A stretch of DNA of 64,000 nucleotides from Tetrapyrgos nigripes (lineage: Eukaryota; Basidiomycota; Agaricomycetes; Agaricales; Campanellaceae): positions 186,001 to 250,000 of the forward strand of contig JAACJM010000005.1 of the NCBI GenBank assembly GCA_013368315.1, given 5' to 3'. The translations under genes were made by a program, and so were the position numbers. Numbering within the stretch: position 1 is the stretch's first letter; each line of letters opens with the position of its first letter. Positions 34,068 to 43,958 of the stretch are shown here, piece after piece. The notes beneath the pieces were generated by a model, which saw nothing but the letters and a program-made list of their open reading frames with translations, searched no databases and had not been told where the DNA came from.

Positions 34068-34889
34068 GATGTTGGAAGTAAGCTGGAACGAAGGGGTATG
34101 AAAGAAAGTTCTATTTTCTGTACACATACTGATATGGAGCAACCAATTACGGTAGGGTTACAAATTCTAAAGATACCCGGATTCTGATGAGGACTTTTGC
34201 CGATACATAAGCATCTCAGGCAAATCTCAGGGGGCGAAGATGCTCAGTTGATGCAGTTTGATGGAAGCATGAATAATTCCTAATTGGGACATAGTAGCAC
34301 GTGTCTGCGCAATAATTTTTTCTTACCCCTCCTGACCGTACCTTGCTCTGCCTCAGCTCCATCTTTCCTTGGCGTCTAGCCTCCACACTGACATGCATCT
34401 TCCTCAAGCACACTTAAGCACACTGTTCTACTGGAGCTCATTGATTTCAAACATGTGCCGCACATCAATCGGAAATAAAACCTGAATAAAGTGCCCAAGA
34501 CCGAGCCAAGATCCCGCTGAAGCTTAAGCCCGTTGACTCGGAGCGGCAAGTGGATTGACATCGTCATATCGATACGCCCGCAATTTACAATGGGCTTGCT
34601 CAATCTGGTGCAACCGGTATCCCCGGTCAAAAAGGAAGGCACCGTGTATCTGACTTGATAGCCTGCATGGCAGCCTACATGGAGTACCCTTGGAACATTA
34701 ACGTCGGAGGTTTGCGCCAGCGGCGAGTTACACGTATACAAGTAGTATATATCTCATCCCATCTCCTGGACCTTTCACCCGCCTTTCGAGTGAGCCGAGA
34801 GCGTCAGCCATTCCAGACGTCTCCAGCTTCAACCTCTAGACTCTTCAGCAACTTCGCGCTTGCAATTAGCCCCCTATAGCCTAGCCTCA
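34068..34889. promoter_or_regulatory. Divergent promoter between P450-1 and hydrolase 1
   Basis: About 820 nt between two divergent starts. Shared regulation of a P450 and a hydrolase is possible but not shown. No other gene seen. Confidence 0.4.
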
Positions 34890-36507
34890 ATGCAAGCCGA
34901 ACCCGTCCAGCGCAGATCTTCCCCTGAACAGTCTCAGAGTCAGACCCTGCAACTCTCTGATTCTCTTGCCGAAACGACAATCCGCTTCGCTTATTGCTAC
35001 GACCATCCCCTTCAGTGTTCAGCAACCCGTTACATCCCGAGAGTTCATACACTGAGACCAGTATCACAGCCCGTCTCGGAGTCCTTCACCTTACTTTTAA
35101 TTAGTGGAATTTCGCTTCGTGAGTACACCTGTTTGTTTAGCTTTCATTAAACGCTATGGAAATCATATCGTCCTTCTGTTCTCTCCTAACCGTCCGCGTC
35201 CAACTCGGATCTCTGCTGATAGATCCTGATGGGTGCTCACCCAGAAGCGGGCTTAGGCCCGACGGAAAGCACCGACCATCACCATGATATTCATTGAAAA
35301 CTTTCCCCGTTTTGCCTTCCTCTCTCGCGGCCCCCGTAGAAGATGACGAGACTGACTATAGGAAACAGAAAACGAGACATGGATCCCAGTCATTGAAGAA
35401 CTGTATAGACTTACCGACACCGACAAGTCGAACATACACATACGCTCGGTATGGGTCATTGAACGTCCAAATCACGGAGATCCCGGAGTTTGGAACTCCA
35501 AAGTGTTGAAGGAGCATTATTCTGTACTCTGTGAGTCGGTTTTGCCCAATGTTCTGTTATTATGTTAACAGTGCTCATATTTGCCCATTCGTACGCAGTC
35601 AGAAGCCTAGAATATGCAGAGGCCATCCGGGTATTTATGGACTCAGACTTCATGTCGAAGGAAGAAAAGCAGAATTTAGTTGCGGTTGGGCATTCGGGTG
35701 GTGGAGGCTCGATGTATGACACTTTTTCGTTTCTAGAAGTGCTCTCCAAACTCATACCTGTAATCCCACAGCATGCAAGCTCTAGAGCTAGGCAAATACC
35801 CACCACACGCCCTCCCAATTCGTTCCCTTATCTGCCTTGAAGTCCCTTACCTCGGCTACCCCTCCTTGCCTTATTGGCAACGCCTCTACAGAATCGTCTC
35901 CCGCTCCAATACCCGTCGTCCACGCAACTGGAAGTCTCACGAAGATGCCACCTCGTGGATGAAAACTCATTTCCCTTGGAATTCTTTCCATCCAGATGTC
36001 TTGAAGGTTGTGGAGAAGACGTATTTCAAGGAGGATGACGAATATGGTAAAGAGGGTAGAGTGATGATGAAGACGACTTTGGAGCAAGAGACGGCTTGTT
36101 ATTTGAATGATGGGACGCATTTGAGTGCGCTGCCGTATTTGAGGACGCTTATGGGGGTGCTGAAGACGCATTGGGTATTTGGCAGTAAGAGTGATATTTG
36201 GTGAGTTTGACAGAGTCGCATCAGCCTGAGGTAGAGGGTTTCGTCCTTATAACATCTTGCCTAGGCTTCCGGAAATGTATGAAATGCAGCGGAAGGCGCT
36301 GGATGAGGACCGGGAGATGTTGGCTTCCTTGCGAACGATGCAGGGAACTGGTCATTATGTGAGTAATGCCATTATTTATCATGCATCATCGATATTGACT
36401 GGAATACGTAGTTCCCTGTTGTCAAGCCCAAGGACACCGCCGCTGTGATTGTAGACATCTTGGATGGACGCCCCGGAGCTGCCGTCGCTCAGCCCTCCAA
36501 GCTATGA
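34890..36507 (+). CDS. Alpha/beta hydrolase, copy 1
   Basis: Exon 1 from ATG 34890 encodes RFAYCYDHPLQCSATRYIPR and FTLLLISGIS. Further exons give WIPVIEELYRLTDTDKSNIH, SVWVIERPNHGDPGVW and the nucleophile elbow VAVGHSGGGGSM (Ser within GHSGG), then FVGSKSDIW-like acid region (FGSKSDIW) and GTGHY with the probable catalytic His. It ends AAVAQPSKL at stop 36505-36507. The intron after GIS is long (about 35119-35375) compared with the usual 50-60 nt and may hide an exon or an insertion. No signal peptide. The fold is shared by esterases, thioesterases and epoxide hydrolases, so the reaction cannot be named. A paralogue with the same exon order lies inverted at 51.2-52.6 kb. Confidence 0.85.
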
Positions 36508-36974
36508 TCCATCCGAAGAATTGCCTTGCGTTTAAATTTGCACTCATTGTGCATTTTCTGTATTTCGAGCTCCCACCTTATCTATCACTGTCTTCATAGA
36601 ACCTATATACTGTACTTTGTCTGCTCGCTGTATGCTACTTCAAATACTACTTTTATACCCACTGTTTAGAAGGACAGATCGGATGAGATCGGCCGACGTC
36701 TTTCTTCGGATTTTCGGAAACCATTTGAGCTCTTTGCACCGTCTCCTTGCGTCTCCCAGCCATTTCGGACTTACTCAGAACGCTTCAGGCCAATAAATAC
36801 CGAGGGAATGTAGAACCGCTCCATTGCCACTACATATAACTATCTTTAGGCAGAAGTTTCTTATCTTCTGACCACCACCACTGCACTCTCATCACCGCTC
36901 TCAAGAGGTCTCAGGGAGTTACAAGTCTTCCTACGAGTCTGAAGGTCCCAAGGCTGTAGTCTTGAGCTGCTACA
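36508..36974. other. Intergenic, HMG-CoA lyase promoter
   Basis: About 470 nt between two plus-strand genes; expected to hold a terminator and a promoter. Nothing specific is called. Confidence 0.35.
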
Positions 36975-38286
36975 ATGCTCTCAACCACATCATTGTCTTC
37001 TCGTCTACTTCGTGAAGTAGTACCGCTTTCACGGGCTCGGCTGTCTACCATTGGTCTAGCATCAACCACACGACTAGGACGAGGACTCGCAACAGAAGTT
37101 CCAAAATCCAACTTGGTCAATATCGTGGAAGTTGGCCCGCGTGACGGGTTGCAGAACGAGAAGGGTATCGTTCCAGTAGATGTCAAGGTGGAGTTGATTG
37201 AGAGACTCGCCCTTGCGGGCTGTCAGAACATTGAGGCGGGCAGTTTTGTCAGCCCCAAATGGGTTCCCCAGGTGAGTTGAGATCCGGGCTCTGGGCAAAG
37301 TAAGGTGTTGACCGACTGACTGCTTCATTCTTTCCTTTCGTATATCGTGTAGATGGCAGGTACAGCAGAAGTAATAACTCGAATGACACGTCTCCCAGAT
37401 GTCCATTATGCCGTCCTTGTCCCTAACCAAAAAGGCTTGGATAACCTTAACACTCTTCTCTCCACATATAACGCTTCTTCCTCGACTTCAGATGCGGAAA
37501 CTACCCCTCCTCCCTCGGATGAGATATCCATCTTCACAGCTGCTACAGACGCTTTTACCAAAGCAAATCTCAACACCTCTATTGCCGAGTCGCTCTCTCG
37601 TCTTCGATCCGTTGCTCGAGCGGCTTTAGATAGAGGGCTGAGAGTGAGAGGGTATGTGAGCGTTGCTGTTGCGTGTCCGTATTTGGGACAGGTGGATTAT
37701 ACAAAGGTTAGGGAGGTAGCGAACGAGTTGAGGGAAATGGGGTGCTACGAGGTTAGTTTAGGGGATACGGTTGGACAGGGCACGCCCGCACAGGTTGCAG
37801 AGATGTTGGAAGAGGTCAAGAAGAGTGTACCGGTTGAAATGTTGGCTGGGCATGTAAGTTGGTTCTTTTCTGGTAGCCCTGGCAAATTCAGCTGACTGAT
37901 TCTGACTGATTCTTTCCTTGCCTTTCTTCTAGTTCCACGATACCTATGGTACCGCCATAGCCAACGTATTCACCGCCCTGGAGCATGGTGTACGCACTAT
38001 CGACTCTTCCGTTGGTGGACTGGGTGGATGCCCCTATTCCCCTGGCGCTACAGGCAATGTCGCAACCGAAGATGTGTTGTACGCTCTTAGAGGGTCTAAA
38101 TACCACGTTGCTGGATCGGAATATGGACATGGTTCGATTGATTTGGATAAGATGACAGAGATTGGTTGGTGGATTAGTGGGAAACTTGGAAGAGAGAGCG
38201 TTAGCCGTGCCGGAAGAGCATTGAGGGCGAGAAAACGTAGAGAGGCGGAGATGGATAAGGACGGTGAAATTAGGGCAAAACTCTAG
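36975..38286 (+). CDS. 3-hydroxy-3-methylglutaryl-CoA lyase
   Basis: Three exons, start ATG 36975, stop ending 38286, about 380 aa. Family signatures: VNIVEVGPRDGLQNEKG (TIM-barrel start), GSFVSPKWVPQ, VRGYVSVAVACPYLG, CYEVSLGDTVGQGTP, the metal-site GHFHDTYGTA and the active-site loop GGLGGCPYSPGATGN with the catalytic Cys. Family role: cleaves HMG-CoA to acetyl-CoA and acetoacetate at the end of leucine breakdown. The first 45 residues are Arg/Ser-rich without acids (LREVVPLSRARLSTIGLAST), a mitochondrial-type presequence. The last three residues AKL match a PTS1 peroxisomal signal. A Ser/Thr/Pro-rich insert (STYNASSSTSDAETTPPP) interrupts the barrel region. It is likely a primary-metabolism gene between accessory genes. 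Confidence 0.95.
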
Positions 38287-39050
38287 TCTCAATCGTCGAG
38301 CGCGGTCTGGCTGTTCCGTGATGCAATCTTGGCCCTCGTGGCCAGTTTGTTCCTCATCCTCCAAGGCTCCATGTTTTGATCATTGGGAATGGATAATTAT
38401 CTGGACCTCGGTGCACATTTTACTCTGATTTTTTTGGCAGACCCCATTTTTTCCCCCTGTAAGACCACGTCGTGCCAAAAGCTATGTATACGTATGTAGT
38501 GCATTGAAGGAGCAACATTTAATTATATTCAGGTCACCCTGAAAATCCTGCGAGAGGCTCCAGATAAAAAAATGAATAAACCCGACAGACCAAATGCGCG
38601 CATGACTGACGCGACCCTGTCACTTCAACTTGAACCAGTGACGAGGATCCATTCCAGACATCCGCAGATGCTGGTTGCGTCACCTCCCTACTTCCGAAAC
38701 TCTGTCGTCCGAGGGCTTTTTGTTTCCAGGCACTGTATATACCGGTATGTACTACATTATATACCTTGCAGGTCGTCGATTTCATGATGGGATCTGAAAC
38801 CGTTCACGAACATAAGTATGCCAAGATTAGGAAAATACTAGGCGGCGATCAATACTCCGAGCTTCTCTCGACATCATATGGGCCTTATCCACTCTTTTAT
38901 GCCAATTCTATGGAGTTTTGATGAAAATTCTGGGTTTTCCACGAGGTCGTCCTGCACAGGTTGTCAGGCAAGCCTTCTCAGTTTTCATCTCATTCATATC
39001 GAGTCTCCTCGTACCCCCGAGTCGCCAGTCAGTCGCCGTACTCCGGAAGA
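38287..39050. other. Intergenic region
   Basis: About 760 nt between HMG-CoA lyase and the MFS gene. The end of this interval (from about 38961) is open in frame with the MFS start, but no ATG precedes 39051. No other feature seen. Confidence 0.35.
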
Positions 39051-41048
39051 ATGAGTTCCTCTGATAATGCAAGCAAGGAAGCTGCTTCAGCTTCAGAGCA
39101 TTCGGCTGCGAGGAGTCCCACTCAACCTGGTGGTGACAATGGTCTTGTCTATGATGGAGGTGCTCGGGCGTGGATGACGGTTATTGGAGGGTAGGCCGCC
39201 GGTCCCTGTTCTTCCTGTATTCACGCTAATCATCTTTAACGCTTTGCACTTCTTGTGTACTTAGATGCTGCGTAACGACTGCGACGTTTGGTTATGCGAA
39301 CGCTTTCGGAGTGTACCAAGACATCTACACGCGCTCAGGAGCTGCATCCGCATCGAGGATTAGCTGGATTGGTTCCACACAACTGTTTTTCCTCATGGCC
39401 ATGGGTCTACCTGCAGGAAAACTATTGGACATGGGGTACTTTCGGCAGACGACGCTCTTTGGGTCGGTCCTGTATATCTTTTGGTACGTCTCTTTTCTTA
39501 GGTTGTGTAAAGCGCTGACGTTATGCGCCATTGTCGTTCCCGTATCTCATTAACGCTCCCTGTCTACCATGTCATTATCAGTCTCTTTATGGTGTCAATT
39601 GCGCACCCGGATCAATACTACCAGATTTATCTCGCTCAAGGTCTCGGAATGGGGATTGGTGCTGGTCTGTTGTACGTCCCAGCGGTCGCTTTACAATCAC
39701 ATCATTGGCGTCGTCGTCGAGCCCTTGCAATGGGTATTGTAGTCACCGGTGCGTCTTCCCGTGATATTTCATCAAACCTCCATCTTTATCTCCACTATAA
39801 CTCGTTGCCAACTAATTATGACACATAGGTTCTTCAATCGGAGGAATCATTTTCCCAATCATGCTCAACCGACTGTTTGAAGGCTCTACAGGATTTGCTT
39901 GGGGCGTGAGGGCTTCGGGATTCGTTGTGTTGGGATTATTGGTCGCGGCGAACTTGCTGATGAGTGAAAATCGACTCAAGGGAGAGGTCAAGGCTGCTCC
40001 AACAAAGCCGGACATGAAAGCAATCATGACAGATGTGCCGTACCTCTTTTCTATCGTAGCGTGAGTTCTCCATTTTATGTCGTTTTGGTCAATGCTGTTT
40101 TTACTCTGCCTACTGACGACCATACGATAACGTCACAAATAGCGTGTTCTTCATAGATTGGGGTGTCTTCTTTCCGTGTACGTTCTTACAATTCCCTTCT
40201 TTTTCTCTCGCTCTAACGTCTCAACCTGACAGACTTCTACCTCCAACTATTCTCTATCCTCCATGGGGTAGATCCCAATATTGCGTTCTACACCGTAGGT
40301 TCCCCATCTACTCCAATATCCCTACCAACTAATTACGACCTTTCGGACTCTTCTCTTCTTTCATTTCCATCTCTAGTTGGCGATCCTCAATGCGGCTTCT
40401 ATGCCCGGACGTATCATTCCAAACGGACTCGCAGACCGTTATGGTCCCTTCAATGCCATCATTCCCTGCGTAGGAGCTTGTGGGATTTTGATATTCGCGT
40501 TGTATGGCATCCATAGCGTCGCTACTGTGATAGTATTCGCTATATTGTATGGGTTTTTCTCGGGAGCATGTGAGTACCAGTGTAGCCTGTGCAACATCTC
40601 AGCGCTCTCCCCATATTCCATTCTTGCGTAGCTGAGGCATGTACTGACAATTGGACCATAGTCTTATCCCTCTGTGCACCATGTTTGGCCGCGCTCTCGA
40701 GTCATCCAAGCGAAGTAGGGTGAGTGGTCTACTCTAGCTGACGGCTGAAATTTTCAACAACCCTTCTTACTTTCAACAGAGTTCGATTTGGAATTGCTTT
40801 CGCTTTAACAGGTTTTGGTGCATTGACGGGTACGCCTATAACTGGCGCATTACTTGGAACAACTCTCCCGTGGTCCAAGGCACTCATATGGAGCGGCGTG
40901 AGTAGCTCATCCTCGATTCGTCCTTTTCTCTGCCTGCAGGTCCTGATCTTGACTGACCATACTGCAGGTTACAATCCTCGCCGGAATGTTTTTCTTCATC
41001 CCCGCACGCCAAAAGATGGCGAGGCGGAAGGACACCCAATGGGTGTAA
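39051..41048 (+). CDS. Major facilitator superfamily carrier, monocarboxylate-permease type
   Basis: First ATG in frame at 39051 (MSSSDNASKEAASASEHSAA), a polar cytosolic N-terminus, then GARAWMTVIGG and about 12 hydrophobic segments spread over nine or so exons: CCVTTATFGYANAFGVYQDI, SWIGSTQLFFLMAMGLPAGK, YLAQGLGMGIGAGLLYVPAV, GVRASGFVVLGLLVAANLLM, PCVGACGILIFALYGIHS and VTILAGMFFFIPARQ. GLADRYGPFNAI matches the loop before helix 9. The pattern GARAW...G...T.G..N..GVYQ is typical of fungal MCT-like permeases (TC 2.A.1.13). The substrate is unknown, and family relatives include both transporters and proteins without shown transport. It lies in the P450-rich stretch. The TAA at 41046-41048 closes the last exon. 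Confidence 0.88.
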
Positions 41049-41473
41049 TTCTAAGCAACTTGTATCATTTGAGATGTTGTATTATTGAACGACTGCGATG
41101 TTAACGACTTCGATGCTTGTGTTTTCAAATTATGACCCCACTCGTGACAGAACAAGCTATGCTATGTACCCCACGAAGCTGTGGATAAAACGGGGGTCAA
41201 GAATCACGGTAATTTGGACTGCTAGTAACCTAATCGTGTACGTCCAGTCGTCCTTTCTCTTCATCGCAAACGACCGGAGGCCGCTCAGATTTAGGCTGCA
41301 GAAAGTGCATTCTATGTCGATATGGTCTTAGACCTGCGCAATCATTGCAAATAATAATATATACAGCCACTCTTCCGGCCAGTGATCGAGTGTGCTGGCC
41401 TTCTGACTATCTTGTTTCGAATTTTGGGAGGCTATAAGCATGAGACTGACCACGCATCTTCTCTCTGATACCG
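41049..41473. other. Intergenic region
   Basis: About 425 nt; no gene. It must hold the MFS 3' end and the promoter of the next gene. Confidence 0.3.
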
Positions 41474-42278
41474 ATGGGCCCCTCTGCTGGTATACCCACC
41501 CTACCGAATCTGGAATCCAGAGGCCTCGGCTTACAGCATCTTTCGAAGAGAGATGACCGGATTGTACATGACCCTAATTGGTCTCGTTGGCTCCCTTCTG
41601 GAGGAGTTAACACATGGGCAATAGTCGGTGGGGTATTAGCAGCTGTCGTAGCGCTAGCGCTTTCAGGATTCTTTTGGTTCCGGTGGAGAAGAAGAAGAAA
41701 GGAAAGGAACACCCGTACGCTGAAAGAGGAACTTGATCTTGTTCCTGCTGATTGTGAGTCTTCTTTCGAATTTAGCAAATGCGTGTATTGATGCCACGTC
41801 AGTGCCTGCAGCTCATCTAATTCTTCCCGAACCGTTTGATGATGAAGGGAATCGTAGTCTCGACCATCCTACTGTTTCGACAGAAGAGACGCCCGGGACA
41901 ATCCGAAACTGGCGGGCTCACAATTCATCTCCGTCACCACCCCTACAGCGTTGTGTCGTGGTGTCTCGAGGCAAGAAGAAAGTCATAAAAATGTCAGCCA
42001 CTTCGTCCAGCTCTGCGCGGTTATCCTCGCAATCGACTCCATCCACTATGTCTGGAGCCTCCGCTCCAGGGGGTCCAGCTGAACCACGTAGTCCTACCAT
42101 CGCCACCTCGCTGACATCTGTCAGTCCACCTGAGCAAGAAGACATCGACATTTTGCGACGTCGCGTCACTATCCTTGCTGAAGAGAATGCACGACTGAGC
42201 GCTGTGCAAACTGTTCTCGTGGCCACCCCTCTGGAACCCCCTCCTGCGTACTTTGAAACCCACGCTGAGAGGACGTAG
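41474..42278 (+). CDS. Single-pass membrane protein with disordered tail
   Basis: Two exons joined at about 41753 / 41804. The N-terminal part is polar (GLQHLSKRDDRIVHDPNWSR). Residues about 45-68 form one clear transmembrane helix (TWAIVGGVLAAVVALALSGF), followed by the stop-transfer RWRRRRKER. The cytosolic tail is Ser/Pro-rich, with a coiled-coil-like EQEDIDILRRRVTILAEENA and a proline end LEPPPAYFETHAERT. This is the layout of the many SKG6/Mid2-like single-pass proteins of mushrooms. No signal peptide precedes the first ATG, so an upstream exon may be missing. Function unknown. Confidence 0.65.
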
Positions 42279-42441
42279 GTCGTCAATGCATCTTGAAACC
42301 GTATATATGCTATGTATGGTGAGTACACGTGTCATTTTGGTACACTGTGACATTGTCTCTGAGTGCTCTCGTTTCAGGACAACGGTACTTTGCAGGTATA
42401 AATATATAGTGATTACTCCCTACAAAGACTATTAAGTTATT

Positions 42442-42706
42442 AGACAGTTTGCGCTTTTCGGTCACGTGCGATATCCGCGTTGCGCTTTTCGGACGCGACC
42501 GAGTGTATTTTGGGGTATACTCTGCTGCAGCGAATATTCTTCCATGGATATAGGGCTTGTGGGGGGCTATAGAGCTCAGTGGGTCGTTATATGCCCATGA
42601 GGGATCAGTCCCAAGTGCAAAACAAGCCTTATATGCAACGTCATTTTTGGTCGGTCCGAAAAGCGCAACGCGGATTTCGCACGTGGCCGCGTAGCGCAAA
42701 CTGTCT
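42442..42706. mobile_element. MITE-like element with 53-bp terminal inverted repeats
   Basis: The left arm (42442-42494) and right arm (42654-42706) are nearly exact reverse complements, beginning AGACAGTTTGCGC and ending GCGCAAACTGTCT. They are flanked by a direct ATT on both sides (42439-42441 and 42707-42709), a probable 3-bp target duplication. No coding capacity. The arm itself repeats GCGCTTTTCGG twice, so the element could fold into a long hairpin. Confidence 0.8.
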
Positions 42707-42709
42707 ATT

Positions 42710-43567
42710 AACCTTGATGATCCCCACCGCTTCGAGTACAGTGTCGATGGGTATTATCCGATCCAGGGCCTAGAAGTCCAAGAAGCAGAAGTATACGGTT
42801 TGACCGGCGGCGCAGGTTCTTCCGCCGGATATTAATTAATAATATTATAATAATGCTAGGAATGTCGGGTACGGATTCGGGTGAGCAGAGTTAGGGGATG
42901 GGGATATGTAGGTATAGTGGTTTAAAGAAGAGAGTGCGGAGGCACTGCTGGCAGCGTTGGGAGCGTAGGATTGGCGTGAACCCTGGCCAGTCCGTTGGTC
43001 AGAATGACGCAACGGAAAAAAACAAAACAAGAAGGAAAATGAAACAGAAAAATGAAAGAAAGACATCAAGGTGAAGACAAAGGACGGACAGCAGCTTCAC
43101 GTCCAATCCCAGCGCTGTCCTTTGAAAGAAGACAAGGACACTAGGCAGCACGAGGCTTCTCCTTGCGGCGGCGTATCAGACTGTTCTTGATCCCAGCCTA
43201 AACCACTCCTCCTCCTCCTGCTCACGGCCTCCACCATCGTCAGAAAAGGAAATCACGCCATGACACAAAATCAAAAAATATGTATTTCATGGTAAAGACG
43301 GCAACTCAGAGTCAAATGGGGAGGGCGGGTCAATCGCCGGCAAATCCAAACGATTTAGGAAGGTACGGAAGGGAACCTTCATTTCCGACCATCTTCGGGC
43401 TTCTGGGACCTGGATCAGAAAATACCCATCGACGTACCACTCCACCGCTTCATGGGTGTTGTCATCGCAATGCCAGTACCGACGGCCCCAAGTTCCAGCC
43501 AATCGGAAGTAAAAAAAGGGCGCTTCGTTCTGGAAACCTGGAATATTCTAACATTCGTTATTCTTTC
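42710..43567. other. Intergenic with possible exon fragments on minus strand
   Basis: A minus-strand frame at 43502-43287 (RRYWHCDDNTHEAVEWYVDG) looks protein-like, and a second at about 43200-43142 reads GIKNSLIRRRKEKPRAA before a stop. No convincing gene model joins them. A GC-rich hairpin CCGGCGG/CCGCCGG lies near 42804-42829, next to an AT-rich tract. Confidence 0.35.
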
Positions 43568-43702
43568 CACGCCGAAGATACAAAAATATCCGCTCGACAG
43601 AAAGGCGTACGAAAACACATTTTCGTACAGATATATCCTATCCTATATCAGAACAATAATGTCATCTATCCGTTGAGCGGATATTTTTGTCTTCTCGGCG
43701 TG
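43568..43702. mobile_element. Second palindromic MITE-like element (135 bp)
   Basis: Arms 43568-43598 and 43672-43702 (31 nt) are reverse complements with about five mismatches; both contain ACAAAAATATCCGCTC. Inside, GTACGAAAA-caca-TTTTCGTAC (43607-43628) is a perfect second hairpin. No open frame. No clear target duplication could be fixed. Confidence 0.65.
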
Positions 43703-43805
43703 TTCTCTACTCCTATGCTGCAATGTGAAAGTATGACCAAGAGCGGGACATTGACTCCTCAACAAGCACAAATAAGCGAAGTGTGGCCATTCAGTTCCTC
43801 TCCAA

Positions 43806-43856
43806 GCGAATACTTCGAATACTGTGAATACTTTGAATACTGTGAATCATTCGGAA
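43806..43856 (+). repeat. Short imperfect tandem repeat
   Basis: GAATACTTCGAATACTGT is followed by a second copy, GAATACTTTGAATACTGT, and a partial third. It lies about 100 nt before the P450-2 start, in its promoter. Confidence 0.6.
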
Positions 43857-43958
43857 ATTCCACATGAACCTGTCCAGATCGGGGGCCCAGGTTGAGCGAC
43901 CTATAGAAGGGTTGTATCTTAAAAGGCCCCACACGGTCTTTCGTGCTGCCCAGTCGCT

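Noticed and set aside
43100..43502. Minus-strand gene made of GIKNSLIRRRKEKPRAA and the 71-aa frame upstream
   Set aside because: A stop ends the 71-aa frame and no donor/acceptor pair joins the two parts convincingly.
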